DNA of 47,258 nucleotides from Flavobacterium araucananum (GTDB taxonomy: Bacteria; Bacteroidota; Bacteroidia; Flavobacteriales; Flavobacteriaceae). The notes beneath the pieces were generated by a model, which was not told the DNA's origin, ran no database searches, and saw only the letters and a program-made list of their open reading frames with translations. The position numbers and the translations under genes were made by a program. Location: the NCBI RefSeq assembly GCF_002222055.1, contig NZ_MUGS01000018.1, positions 1-47,258 on the forward strand, given 5' to 3'. Positions 8,411-19,300 of this stretch are shown here, piece after piece (the stretch's first letter is position 1; each line of letters opens with the position of its first letter).

Positions 8411-11400
8411 ATGAAACAATTTTACTTTTTACTTATTTTTTTTACTCTAAGTTTATTTGTTGAAGCTCAAAATACAACAGGTTCTTCAGCTGAAGTGGGA
8501 ATTACAGATGGTCAGTTATCTGTTTCTTTATCGGGAGCTGCCAATTATACAGTCCCAATTGCTGTACCACAAGGTATAAATGGTGTTGAGCCGAAAATAA
8601 GTCTTACCTATAACAGTCAGGGAGGCAATGGAGTTGCTGGCTATGGATGGGAAATAAATGGAGTTTCAGGAATTACGCGTATCGCTTCTTCTAAATTTCA
8701 TGATGGCGTAAGTGATCCCGTAGACTTTGATTCTTTAGATAGATTTGCTCTGGATGGGCAACGTCTAATTCTTAAAGCTGGAGTTTATGGTGGTGATGGG
8801 GCACAGTATGAAACAGAGAATTTTTCTAATCTTAAAATAACTTCTTATGGAGTTCATCCAAATGGGTCAAATTACGGACCACAATATTTCAAAGTTCAAT
8901 ATCCTGATGGATCAATTTCTTTTTACGGAAACTCTACAGATTCCAGATCAATTACAACATGGGGGATAACAACTTGGCAAAATTCAAAAGGAGTAAGTGT
9001 TAATTACCAATATGTAGCTGCAAATAATGATTTAAATATTTCATCTATTTTATATGGAACTGTATTAAATACAAATCCTGTTAATGAAATCCAATTTGGT
9101 TATACAGTAAGAAAAAGACCTGAACAGAGTTATATAGGAGGAGAAAGTATTTTAAAAAATAAAATTTTAAGTGAAATTGCAGTTTTTACAAATAATGTTG
9201 GTTACAGAAGGTATGCTCTTTCCTATGATGAAACTTATAAAGACTATCAGAGATTATTTAAGATAACAGAAAATAGCGGTGATAACTTGGGCAGTTATAA
9301 TCCAACTGTTTTTACCTATGGCGAGCTAGTAAATACCAATCTTGTAAATCTTACACCAGCCACCTTAAATCTTTCTGGTATAGATTTTCAAACAACTGGA
9401 AATATATCCGGTGATTTTAATGGTGATGGAAATACAGATGTGATACTGTACCCGATAACAACAGCAGATGCAAGGAAAAAATATTGGCTATACAACAATA
9501 TTGCCGGATCATTGCAAATTGTTAATTCTGGTATTGAGCATACTGTTGGCGCTTTTGAACAGATATTTCCCATGACAATTTTAGAGGGTGATAGTGCAGA
9601 AGGCTTTAAGTTGCAAACAAAACAGGGATGGGCAACAATTCAAGGGGGCGTTTTTACTACTTATGCTTTTAATGGATATAAAATTGTCCAACAGGATCAA
9701 AAAACATACACTTTCCCCAGATTCATTTTGGACTACCAAAATGAATGTAATGGCGAGAATCCCGACCGAATACCAAATACTTCTAAATTAACCGCGCCAA
9801 TTGAACCTGGAACAGGATTAATCTCTTATCATTATGAAAATGACATTCCTAAATCTATTATAAATGGTGATTTTAATGGTGATGGCTTAACGGATATTGT
9901 GGTAGTTGAAAGATCCTTTACATATCCTTGGACTTCAGGATGTACAACTGTTGAACGTACTTATAAGGGAGGAAATACGTTGTTTATGAATTTCGATAAA
10001 AGGATATCAACCTATTTTGCTTCGGAGTCTGGCAGTATTTCAATTACCAGTGATGATAGAATTGTAGTAGCAGATTTTAATGGCGATGGAAAATCCGATA
10101 TCTACGTTTTTGGAATTGGAACAATTAAAATTTACTCTTTGGATGACAATAATAAATTTGTTCAGTTACTTCAAAGTCCTATTAACGATTCAAGTATTGT
10201 TCTTAACAAGACTATTTTGATGGGAGATTACAATGGTGATGGAAAAGCTGATTTTGTTATTCCAACTGCTGTAGATCAAGACAGTTGGAATTTTTACATT
10301 TCAACAGGAGTAAGCTTTAACAAAATTGTTGGTACTATAGGGATAAAATACAACCAATCACAAATCAAACATTATGATGATGTTACTGTTAATAATAATG
10401 ATTGGGTAACCAGTCTAAATGAAAATACATTTGTAGCCTTTGATATTAATGGTGATGGAAAAACGGATATTTTAAATCAGCAAAATTTTACGGTTGAAAG
10501 AGATGATACAGGAACTCCAAACCCCAGACCTAAGGGGATGCCACAAATGACAAGATTTCAGATTGCTCAAAATATGTTATATACAGGAACTGCAATTAAA
10601 TTTGTTGCTACTGTTAATTCTTATTTTGCTGACAATATTGTTAAGAGATTTCCAATACCCATATTTGCAAGTTTGGATGATTCTAATAAGAGCCCTAAAT
10701 ATTCTTTAATATCAGATAACAAAATATATAGTTTATATACGAGGTTTAATAAGTTTGATGTTTTGCTCAATAAAATTACTACAGGTAATGGCGTAGCAGA
10801 GACCATTACTTATAAGCCTTTGGATATTACCTCACAACAGGAACAATATTCCGTTTATTTCAATAGTCCCTATACAGAGAATTATCCTAATGTTGATATC
10901 CTAAATGATCCTAATTTTCTGGTGGTAAGCATGCTTGAGAAAAAAAGCTTAACAAGTTATAAAAAGAAACTATTTCAATATTATGGTGCGGTGTCTAATG
11001 TTGAAGGACTAGGTTTTTTAGGTTTTAGAGGTACAATGCAGACTAATTGGTATGATGATGCGTCGGCATCATCAATAATATCAAATGTTTCAAAATTTGA
11101 TATTAGCAGAAGAGGGGTTAGTAGTGAAAGCTTTTCTGCACTTGGAGTACTTTCTCCAGATAGCATTGTTCCATCCTCCTACATATCAAAATCTGTAAAC
11201 AAATACAACCTACCCCAGGATGCTCTACTGAGCAATAAAATTTACAAATTAAAGATGATCTCCTCTGAGGAATTTAGTGGACTCACAGGTACAAGTAAGG
11301 AAATAAAAACAGAATACAATGATAATAATAGCCCCTTAAAAGTTACAACAATTGCCAAGGAAGGACAGTCAGCTATCCAGACTAACGTAGTTGATCTTAC

Positions 11401-14400
11401 TTATTATGATATTCCTGCATCACACTACGTAGTGGATAGACCAAATCGTAAAACAGTGAAAGCAACACTAGGGTCGGAAGTAATGAACAGTGATGAATTG
11501 TATTATTATAATGAAGATGATTTACTCTCGCAAGTAAAGAAGAAAGGTGAAGCATTTACAAATTATATTGTTCAGGACATTTTTTATGATTCTTTTGGAA
11601 ATATTACAAAAAAAACACTTACTGCTGGCAATGATGCAAGAGAAACAAGTTTAGAATATGACCCAACTGGCAGGTATTTGAAAAAAAGCACGGATGTTGA
11701 GAAATTAGTCACGACATTTGATTATAACCCAAATGGAACATTAAAATCAAAGACCAATCCTTTTCTTCAAACTACTGTCTACGAATATGATTCATGGTTT
11801 AAAAAAACAAAAGAAACGGATTATCTGGGATACGTAACCTCTTATCATTATGTAAATTCCAGGGGACGCACTATCCTTAGAAAAATTGGTAGTGATGAAA
11901 GTGTAGAAATTGAAAATTTTGATGAACTTGGCAGAAAAATAAGGACAGGAGTCAGAAATATAATGGGAACATACACTTATATTTCGTATCTCTATGATAT
12001 CCATGACCGAACTTATAAAGTAAGTGAGCCCTATATTGGGATTGACACAACTCCTACAGAGTGGAATGAGTCACAGTATGATGAATATGGAAGATTAGCA
12101 AAAACAATTGATTTTAAGGGAAAAACAACTGATATATCAAATCTTCCCGGACTCACTTCAACCATTACAGATGGTACTAAAAATGAAACGTATACTAAAA
12201 ATGCTCTTGGCAAGGTTGTTTCGATGTCTGATGCACCTTCAAACATTGTTAACTACACGTATTATCCTAATGGTAATTTAAGCAAGATTAATTACGCAGG
12301 TGTAGAAACGACAATATTGCAAGATGGCTGGGGCAGAAAAGCCCTACTTAAGGATCCTTCTGCGGATGTTTTTAGATATACTTACAATGATTTTGGGGAT
12401 TTAATAAAAGAAGAAAATCCTAATGGGATAACTAATTATAATTTAACCCCTCTTGGTAAGTTAGAGACTAAAACAATATATGGTGGGAATGGCATTACGA
12501 ATTCAAAAACAATCTATAGCTACGATTCTGATAAATTATTGATTAAAACGGAATTTAAAGATATTGCAAATGGGACAAATATTATAACAGATTATAAATA
12601 TGACTCATCAAAAAGAATCAGCACAAAAACTGAAACTACTCAATATGCAAAATTTATAAAGAGCTATAAATATGATGCCTTAGGAAGACTGGAATTTGAA
12701 AAATCAACAGCAAAAATTGGAAATGCAAAAAGCAGTAACACTGTACGTAATATTTATCGATATGGTGTTCATTATCAAATATTAGACAGCATAACCAATA
12801 ATGTTGTTTGGCAGACAAATGAAGTTAACAGTAGAGGACAACTTCTTAGCGCGCAAAGCGGACCTACTACCGTAACTAATAATTATGAGAAGGGACTTGC
12901 ATCGCAACTTAAATATGAAGAGACAACATATTCAGCAAATATTTTAACTTTAAAGTACAGTTATGATAGTACAAAGGAAAATTTAAAAAGTCGATATAAT
13001 AATTGGTTTGAATGGGATGAAAGTTTTGAATATGATAATAAAGATCGTTTAACGAAATTTACTAATGATCAAGGTATACAGGAGACACAAGTGTATGACG
13101 ACAAAGGAAGAATTACACAAAATAGTTTAGGAACTTATAATTATAATATACATGACAAACCGTATCAGAATAGTTCTGTAACACTTGAACCTGAAGCTAA
13201 AACATATTACGAAAATAGAGGAAGAATATTTCTTGAAGAAATGGAAACCCAGAGAGGCTGGTCAGAAGATTATGACAATCAATTTACTTACACACCATTT
13301 AGTCACAGCGGTGAAAAAGCGTTAAACTTAGCGATATCTGCGAATGATTACGAAAATAATGCAACAGCTGATAAGATAATTAAAATCGATAATGCAGTCG
13401 ATACAGAATACACATTCTCTGGATGGGTTAATACAAATAATCCCAAAGCGCAGATAACTTTGTTGGAATATGAAAAAGATGATCCTTTCCCATTTACCAG
13501 TGATGCTGTTAGTACCGAAACAAAAGCTGAATGGATATATATAGAAAAAACCGTACTTGTTCCTAAAAATATAAAACAATTACAAATACGCTTGAATGCT
13601 ATTGGAACACCAACCACGATTGGTTCTGCTAGCTTTGATGATGTACAAATTTCTAAAACTAGTGCCGTAGCTGCACAAAAAGAGTTAACCATCACCTATA
13701 ATACATTTAAAAGTCCTGTAAGGATAGAAGAAGAAGGTATTGAAATATTAAATTTTTCTTACAATGATGACAATAAAAGAAGTACCATGTATTATGGTGG
13801 TATTCAATCGGATAAATTATTAAGGCCATTACGTAAGTATTATTCTGCTGATGGCACTATAGAAATTAAAGAAAATAGAGCAACTGGAACTTATGATTTT
13901 GTTACATATGTTGGTGGAGATGGCTATTCTGCTCCGGCGGTAGTTAAAAGCGACGGGTTTACACAAAATTATTTATATTTACAACGCGATAATCTAGGAA
14001 GTATTGTAGCCATAACAAATTCTAGTGGAACAGTACTTGAACAACGTCTGTATGATGCTTGGGGAAATATTCTAAAAATTAATGTACCTGGAATTGGTGC
14101 AGTAGAAGATTTAACTTTTTTAGATAGAGGTTATACAGGACATGAACACCTCCAGAGTGTAGGTCTTATAAATATGAATGGTCGTTTATATGATCCTAAG
14201 CTTCGCAGGTTTTTACAGCCTGATAACAATATTCAGGATCCATTTAATACCCAAAACTATAATCGTTATAGTTATGTATTAAATAATCCGCTAAAATATA
14301 CAGATCAGACCGGTGAGTTTTGGCAATTTTTAGCAGGATTTGTATTTTCGGCTTATATTCAGGGTGGAGCTGCAAGTGGCGAGGCAAACCCTTTTAAGTG

Positions 14401-15163
14401 GAATCTTAACACTTGGATGACTGCATTTACTGGTACTGCTTCTAGTGTTGCTTCTGGATATGCGACAGGTAAAGCTAATAGTTATATTGAAAACTATAAT
14501 AACAAACCAGTATTAGGAGCAAGTGCTACTAATAGTGGATCAGGTGATTTATGGGGAATTATTCAAAAAGGAAATTTATGGTTAGAGGATAGCCTTATCG
14601 AAACAGCGCCAAATTGGAGCGTACAATTTTATCCATGGGATGCGAGAGGATATGAGATTTATTCACATTGGCTTAATGGATCAGGAACTTATATGAATAG
14701 GAGTGAAGGAAATTGGGGAGATTATATGAGAGCAAACGAGATGATAAATAATAGGCTTAGAGATGCCGCTGATGAAATGGCTCAGTCAATGATTATTGGC
14801 CATCACTCATCTTACACTTACACTTCCGGAAATGTTCCAATGGAAATAGAAGACGGATATTTTAGTGGATATGGTTTACTTCATGGAACAGATCGCTTTA
14901 GTTATGCAGGGATTGGAAAATATGACAATAAATCTCAAACTTATAATTTTAATTTTTCAGTAAAATGGTTTGATGAAATTGATAAAAATTCAAATTCTGG
15001 AGATGATTTATATGCTGACCCTCTATTGGCGCTTGGAGCAAAAAATTACTATATATCGATTAAGTGGTCTCAGACTATAAGTTTGAAAAGAGGAGAAATA
15101 CAATCTGGCAATGTCAGAACAGGAGAAACAAAACAAATTGGAAGAAGAGGATTTAGACGATAA
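8411..15163 (+). CDS. SpvB/FG-GAP/RHS-repeat polymorphic toxin-like protein
   Basis: The 2250-residue protein has a signal peptide (1-20) and an SpvB-like N-terminus (about 25-110, VPIAVPQGINGVEPKISLTY and GYGWEINGVSGITRI). At least five FG-GAP/VCBS calcium-binding motifs follow (GDFNGDGNTD near 333, similar near 486, 554, 604 and 677). A long array of YD/RHS repeats covers about 1040-1600 and a carbohydrate-binding-like beta domain about 1610-1755. The RHS-associated core lies at about 1860-1965 (GRLYDPKLRRFLQPDN ... NRYSYVLNNPLKYTDQTGEF). In RHS proteins the repeats form a shell that encloses the variable C-terminal toxin. The 285-residue tail after the core is unlike the rest and I do not recognise its activity. 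The gene is tightly coupled to the upstream T9SS protein and the downstream lipoprotein. Confidence 0.9.
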   Translation: MKQFYFLLIFFTLSLFVEAQNTTGSSAEVGITDGQLSVSLSGAANYTVPIAVPQGINGVEPKISLTYNSQGGNGVAGYGWEINGVSGITRIASSKFHDGVSDPVDFDSLDRFALDGQRLILKAGVYGGDGAQYETENFSNLKITSYGVHPNGSNYGPQYFKVQYPDGSISFYGNSTDSRSITTWGITTWQNSKGVSVNYQYVAANNDLNISSILYGTVLNTNPVNEIQFGYTVRKRPEQSYIGGESILKNKILSEIAVFTNNVGYRRYALSYDETYKDYQRLFKITENSGDNLGSYNPTVFTYGELVNTNLVNLTPATLNLSGIDFQTTGNISGDFNGDGNTDVILYPITTADARKKYWLYNNIAGSLQIVNSGIEHTVGAFEQIFPMTILEGDSAEGFKLQTKQGWATIQGGVFTTYAFNGYKIVQQDQKTYTFPRFILDYQNECNGENPDRIPNTSKLTAPIEPGTGLISYHYENDIPKSIINGDFNGDGLTDIVVVERSFTYPWTSGCTTVERTYKGGNTLFMNFDKRISTYFASESGSISITSDDRIVVADFNGDGKSDIYVFGIGTIKIYSLDDNNKFVQLLQSPINDSSIVLNKTILMGDYNGDGKADFVIPTAVDQDSWNFYISTGVSFNKIVGTIGIKYNQSQIKHYDDVTVNNNDWVTSLNENTFVAFDINGDGKTDILNQQNFTVERDDTGTPNPRPKGMPQMTRFQIAQNMLYTGTAIKFVATVNSYFADNIVKRFPIPIFASLDDSNKSPKYSLISDNKIYSLYTRFNKFDVLLNKITTGNGVAETITYKPLDITSQQEQYSVYFNSPYTENYPNVDILNDPNFLVVSMLEKKSLTSYKKKLFQYYGAVSNVEGLGFLGFRGTMQTNWYDDASASSIISNVSKFDISRRGVSSESFSALGVLSPDSIVPSSYISKSVNKYNLPQDALLSNKIYKLKMISSEEFSGLTGTSKEIKTEYNDNNSPLKVTTIAKEGQSAIQTNVVDLTYYDIPASHYVVDRPNRKTVKATLGSEVMNSDELYYYNEDDLLSQVKKKGEAFTNYIVQDIFYDSFGNITKKTLTAGNDARETSLEYDPTGRYLKKSTDVEKLVTTFDYNPNGTLKSKTNPFLQTTVYEYDSWFKKTKETDYLGYVTSYHYVNSRGRTILRKIGSDESVEIENFDELGRKIRTGVRNIMGTYTYISYLYDIHDRTYKVSEPYIGIDTTPTEWNESQYDEYGRLAKTIDFKGKTTDISNLPGLTSTITDGTKNETYTKNALGKVVSMSDAPSNIVNYTYYPNGNLSKINYAGVETTILQDGWGRKALLKDPSADVFRYTYNDFGDLIKEENPNGITNYNLTPLGKLETKTIYGGNGITNSKTIYSYDSDKLLIKTEFKDIANGTNIITDYKYDSSKRISTKTETTQYAKFIKSYKYDALGRLEFEKSTAKIGNAKSSNTVRNIYRYGVHYQILDSITNNVVWQTNEVNSRGQLLSAQSGPTTVTNNYEKGLASQLKYEETTYSANILTLKYSYDSTKENLKSRYNNWFEWDESFEYDNKDRLTKFTNDQGIQETQVYDDKGRITQNSLGTYNYNIHDKPYQNSSVTLEPEAKTYYENRGRIFLEEMETQRGWSEDYDNQFTYTPFSHSGEKALNLAISANDYENNATADKIIKIDNAVDTEYTFSGWVNTNNPKAQITLLEYEKDDPFPFTSDAVSTETKAEWIYIEKTVLVPKNIKQLQIRLNAIGTPTTIGSASFDDVQISKTSAVAAQKELTITYNTFKSPVRIEEEGIEILNFSYNDDNKRSTMYYGGIQSDKLLRPLRKYYSADGTIEIKENRATGTYDFVTYVGGDGYSAPAVVKSDGFTQNYLYLQRDNLGSIVAITNSSGTVLEQRLYDAWGNILKINVPGIGAVEDLTFLDRGYTGHEHLQSVGLINMNGRLYDPKLRRFLQPDNNIQDPFNTQNYNRYSYVLNNPLKYTDQTGEFWQFLAGFVFSAYIQGGAASGEANPFKWNLNTWMTAFTGTASSVASGYATGKANSYIENYNNKPVLGASATNSGSGDLWGIIQKGNLWLEDSLIETAPNWSVQFYPWDARGYEIYSHWLNGSGTYMNRSEGNWGDYMRANEMINNRLRDAADEMAQSMIIGHHSSYTYTSGNVPMEIEDGYFSGYGLLHGTDRFSYAGIGKYDNKSQTYNFNFSVKWFDEIDKNSNSGDDLYADPLLALGAKNYYISIKWSQTISLKRGEIQSGNVRTGETKQIGRRGFRR

Positions 15164-15165
15164 AT

Positions 15166-15579
15166 ATGAAAAAATACATATTAATAATTTTTGTAATAAT
15201 AGTTGGGTGTATAAAACAAAAAGAAGCTGGTGGATTTATGCCTAAGGCTGGATTTATGAAGCAATCAGGAATATATACTTCTAAATCGTTCATTATCAGT
15301 ATAAAAAAATATGATAATGGCAGTCTAACATTTGGTGTCTGCGATAGAAAATATAAGATTATATATCAGCAAAGTATATTTAATTCTTTCAGCCCTAATC
15401 AATATTGGTTTTTATATAAGGACGAAAAAGAAAATATTTGGTTTTATTCAAGCGATATACAACATTCGAAAGTCTTATTAAAAGACAAATATACTAATCT
15501 GTATACTGTTCATGATTTTTGTAAAGAAAATATAAAATTGCCTTCAGAAATATCTAAAGATTATATTATTTGTTTTTAG
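15166..15579 (+). CDS. Small lipoprotein, candidate immunity protein for the RHS toxin
   Basis: The 137-residue protein begins with a lipoprotein signal (MKKYILIIFVIIVGC, lipobox V-G-C, acylated Cys15). The rest is beta-rich and basic with many Lys and Tyr and has no domain I know. The start lies 2 nt after the RHS stop codon, exactly where immunity genes of polymorphic toxins are found. An immunity factor that is a lipoprotein would protect the periplasmic or membrane side, which suggests the toxin tail acts on envelope targets rather than on nucleic acids. This is inference from position and signal only. Confidence 0.65.
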   Translation: MKKYILIIFVIIVGCIKQKEAGGFMPKAGFMKQSGIYTSKSFIISIKKYDNGSLTFGVCDRKYKIIYQQSIFNSFSPNQYWFLYKDEKENIWFYSSDIQHSKVLLKDKYTNLYTVHDFCKENIKLPSEISKDYIICF

Positions 15580-15594
15580 TAAAATTAATCTTTA

Positions 15595-16218
15595 GATCCT
15601 GTCGCATTTTAGAATACATTATTTCTTTAAATTTTAAACTAACAAAAAATGAATACCAAAGGTAATTAATAACTATTTGAAATCTTTTATTCTTCAGGAA
15701 GTGTATTTAAATAAAGATTTACAGTTAGTTAGAGTGATGTTGAAGATAATGAAAATTAGGTAGTGTTTGTGGATAATGCTACGATCACATTTTGAGTTTA
15801 TAAGTTTTTATTTTTCAGTGAGTTATAGATGAGGAGGAAAAAATTTAAAGTAGGGAGGAGCTGTAGAATGAGTGCGACATCTTCTAATTAAAGTATTTAG
15901 TTATAATAACAGGCTAAGAGTAATAAACATTGATAAAAGAGGTTTTAATACTGCAGCTATCAAAGTCTATATCAAACATCTTTTCTCAAGGATTAAAATC
16001 CGATAGTGTAATTATCTCAACAATATTTTAGAACAGTATCATCTTTTTATCAAATGTTGCATGCAAAACGGATTAGGTTTTAACAACTTTGATAAGCCAG
16101 ACGAATATTGAGTAGAATTGATCATTGATAGCTATGTTTAAATCATCTTGTAAGTTAGTTATTCAATTTCTATACTAGTTAAATTCTTATATTTGATTCT
16201 GGCGTATGAGACGGAATC
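15595..16218 (+). mobile_element. Degenerate IS6-family insertion sequence remnant
   Basis: The segment is bounded by GATCCTGTCGCAT (15595-15607) and, at the other end, ATGAGACGGAATC (16206-16218). The reverse complement of the second matches the first at 10 of 13 positions, so they are plausible terminal inverted repeats. Between them lies a decayed transposase. The element is about 620 bp instead of the usual 750-800 bp. I see no matching 8-bp target duplications. Confidence 0.6.
15649..16141 (+). pseudogene. IS6-family transposase, multiple stops and internal deletion
   Basis: From ATG 15649 the conceptual translation begins MNTKGN and, through several stops, keeps the family pattern. It shows VFK*RFTVS*SDVED (intact relatives: VYFKLRFTLSYRDVEE), VDNATITF*VYKF (VDHATIQRWVYKF) and KVGRSCRM (the region before the first catalytic Asp). 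About 80-100 residues with the first two DDE residues are then missing. The sequence resumes at about 15908 with NRLRVINIDKRGFNTAAIKVY and, after a TAG at 16004, YLNNILEQYHLFIK, which contains the third catalytic residue (Glu) of the usual NIVEQDHR box. Further stops are at 16109 and 16139. It is clearly dead. Confidence 0.75.
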
Positions 16219-16354
16219 GTAATATTACAATATAGATTTTGAGGGTAAAATTTTTAAGTAAATTTAAATACAACTACTAAACTTAAATAGTTGATCTGTT
16301 TTTTCTTACTAAAAAAAAACGTTATTTGATTGACTAATCTGAGTTTCTTCACAA

Positions 16355-19300
16355 ATGAAAAAAGTGATTTTTATGAAGCATATTTTTATTCTTTTTTTCT
16401 TCTATTTTCACATTACATTCTGTTTTTCACAAGCAGAAGCAAGTGTTTGGTACTTTGGAGAAAATGCAGGTATCAAATTTCATCCTGATGGTTCTGTTAC
16501 CCCTCTTCTTGATGGGAAATTAAATACCTTAGAGGGTTGTGCTACACTATCAGATACCAATGGAGATTTGATGTTTTATACCGATGGAATTACAATCTAC
16601 AATAAAAATCATCAGGTGATGCTTAACGGAACTGATTTAAAAGGTGATGCATCGAGTACACAATCTGCGACTATTGTTCAAAAGCCGGGTTCTTCAAATT
16701 TATTTTATGTTTTCACAACAGATGCCGTTGCCAGAGTAAATGGTTTAATGTATAGTGAAATTGATTTGAATTTAGATGGGGGCTTAGGTGGTGTTACTGC
16801 CCTCAAAAATGTTAGGGTTTACACACCTACCTGCGAGAAGTTATCCATTGTAAAGCATTCTAATAATGTCGATTACTGGATAATTACGCATGGCTGGAAA
16901 AATAATACTTTTTATGCTCACCTGCTAACAGCATCTGGTTTGAACACAATTCCAATCCTTTCAAACTTGGGTATTGTCGTAGAGGGAGAGCCCTATTATA
17001 CACAAGGTTACATGAAAGTATCGCCTAATGGAAAAAAAATAGTTTTATGTCATCAGTTTTTAAGTAGTGTTGAGGTTTTTGATTTTGAGAGCTCAACCGG
17101 AGTAGTGAGTAATGCTAAGGTTGTAAATAATGGCAATCAACCATATGGGACAGAATTTTCTCCAAATAGTGAGGTCCTGTATGTATCTCTGCAAATCATG
17201 CGTCGAATTTATCAGTATGATTTGAATGCAGCTGATATTAAATCAACTGAAAAGTTAATTGCAAATACTCCAAGTTTTTTAGGAGCATTACAACTGGGGC
17301 CAAATAATAAAATTTACATTGCAAATTATGAAAGTACCAATCTGGGTGTTATTAATGATCCTAATATTTTAGGTTTGGGATGTAATCTACAAACCAGTAC
17401 TGTAAATTTATCAAGAAGAAATTCTATGCTTGGTTTGCCAGCTTTCAACCAGTCATTTTTCAATCCATCTTTTACGTTGAAAAACTTATGTCTGGGGTCT
17501 GCAACCGAGTTTAGTTTAAATTCATCACCAATCATTACTTCTGCAGATTGGGATTTTGGTGACGGCAATACTTCAAACCAAATCAGTCCAATTCACACCT
17601 ATGCTGCTGCTGGGAATTATACCGTAAAGGTTTCCGTTACAAGCGCACTTGGAACAACTCTAAAATCAAAAGAAATCATTATTTCATCTCTTCCCAATGT
17701 ATCAAAACCCAATGATATTAATCTTTGTGATGATAATAATGATGGGTTTTACAAATTTGATCTGACAGCCCAGAATCGGGCTATTTTAAATGGACAGGAT
17801 TCCAGTTTGTTTTTGATAAATTATTTTTCAAACAATATGAGAATTGCGTCACCTAATGCTTATACTAATGCTGTAGCTTATCAGCAGGAGGTTATTACTG
17901 CAGAGGTATTTAATAAAATAAATCCAAAATGCAAAAGTAGTACAAGTTTTACAATTTATGTTTTTAATACGCCAGAAATAGCTTTGCCAGCAAATTTATC
18001 AAATCTTAACATTTGTGATAACAAAACTTTTGGCACGGAGAATGACGGCAAAATTATTTTTGATCTGACCCTTAAAAATTCAGAGATATTAAAGGGACAA
18101 TCTCCATTCCAGTTTCTGATTTCATATTATAGGGATCAGGCATTATCACAAGAGATTGTTCTGCCGGCAGCATATCAAAATATGAATTCGACCGAAACTA
18201 TTTTTGTAAAAGTAAGCAATAAAGACAATCCAGTCTGTTTTGCTACTACTTCATTTAAAATCGAAGTATCTGCCTTACCTGTAATTGTTAGTAGCGTTGA
18301 TCTAAAACAATGTGATGATGATATCGATGGTTTTAGTTTATTTAATTTGGAAGAATCAATAAGTAAAATCACTACAAATTCAAACCATCAAATTATTAGT
18401 TTTCATAAAACGTCGTCAGATGCCCAAAATAATACTAATGCCATTGTAAATCAGACTGCTTATGTTAATGAAACTGTTAGCGCTGATAAAATATATGTTC
18501 GTGTCAGTAATAGTAATAATTGTTATCAAATTGCGCAATTGAATTTAATTGTTTCGACTACTCAAATTCCTTTGAGTTATTCAAAGACTTTTATCCAGTG
18601 TGATAATACGGTTTCAGGAGCAAATTCTGATGGTGTCACGTCATTTGATTTTAGCGATGTTTCTTCTGAAATTAAAAATCTTTTTCCATCAGGACAAGAA
18701 TTGGATATTAGCTATTATCAAAATGTAAATGATGCCTTAGCAGAAAAAAATGCGATTGCAAATATTTCAAATTACAGCAATACAACCTCGCCATATATGC
18801 AAATAATCTTTATTCGTGCTGATAGCAGAGTGAATAATGATTGTTTGGGATTAGGAGGATATATTACCTTAAAAGTTGAGCCTATTCCAGTTATAAAATC
18901 ATTAATAAAGGTTCAATGTGATGACAATCAAGATGGATTTTATGCATTTGGCACTTCAGGTTTTGAATCGGAATTATTAAACGGATTAACTGATGTTACG
19001 GTTGCTTATTTCGATCAGAATAATATTGCGTTATCGAGTCCTCTTCCAAATCCCTTTGTGACAACTTCTCAAATTGTAAATGTAGTTGTAACTAATAATA
19101 CAACCACTGCGTGTTCGTTTAGTTCTACCATAACTTTTGTAGTAGATGATTTGCCTGAAGTATTTGCAATTGACACTAATCTCATTACAGTTTGTGATGA
19201 TGAAGCTGATCCACTTTTACAAGACGGAAAGTATGCCTTTGATACCTCTACTTTTGAATCAACTCTATTGGCATCACAAACAGGAATGAGAGTCCATTAT

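Noticed and set aside
14700..15160. Possible colicin M-like (lipid II hydrolase) activity of the RHS tail
   Set aside because: Asp/His-rich spacing and a membrane-side immunity protein are suggestive, but I could not align the catalytic D-x-x-D...H-R motif, so no activity is claimed.
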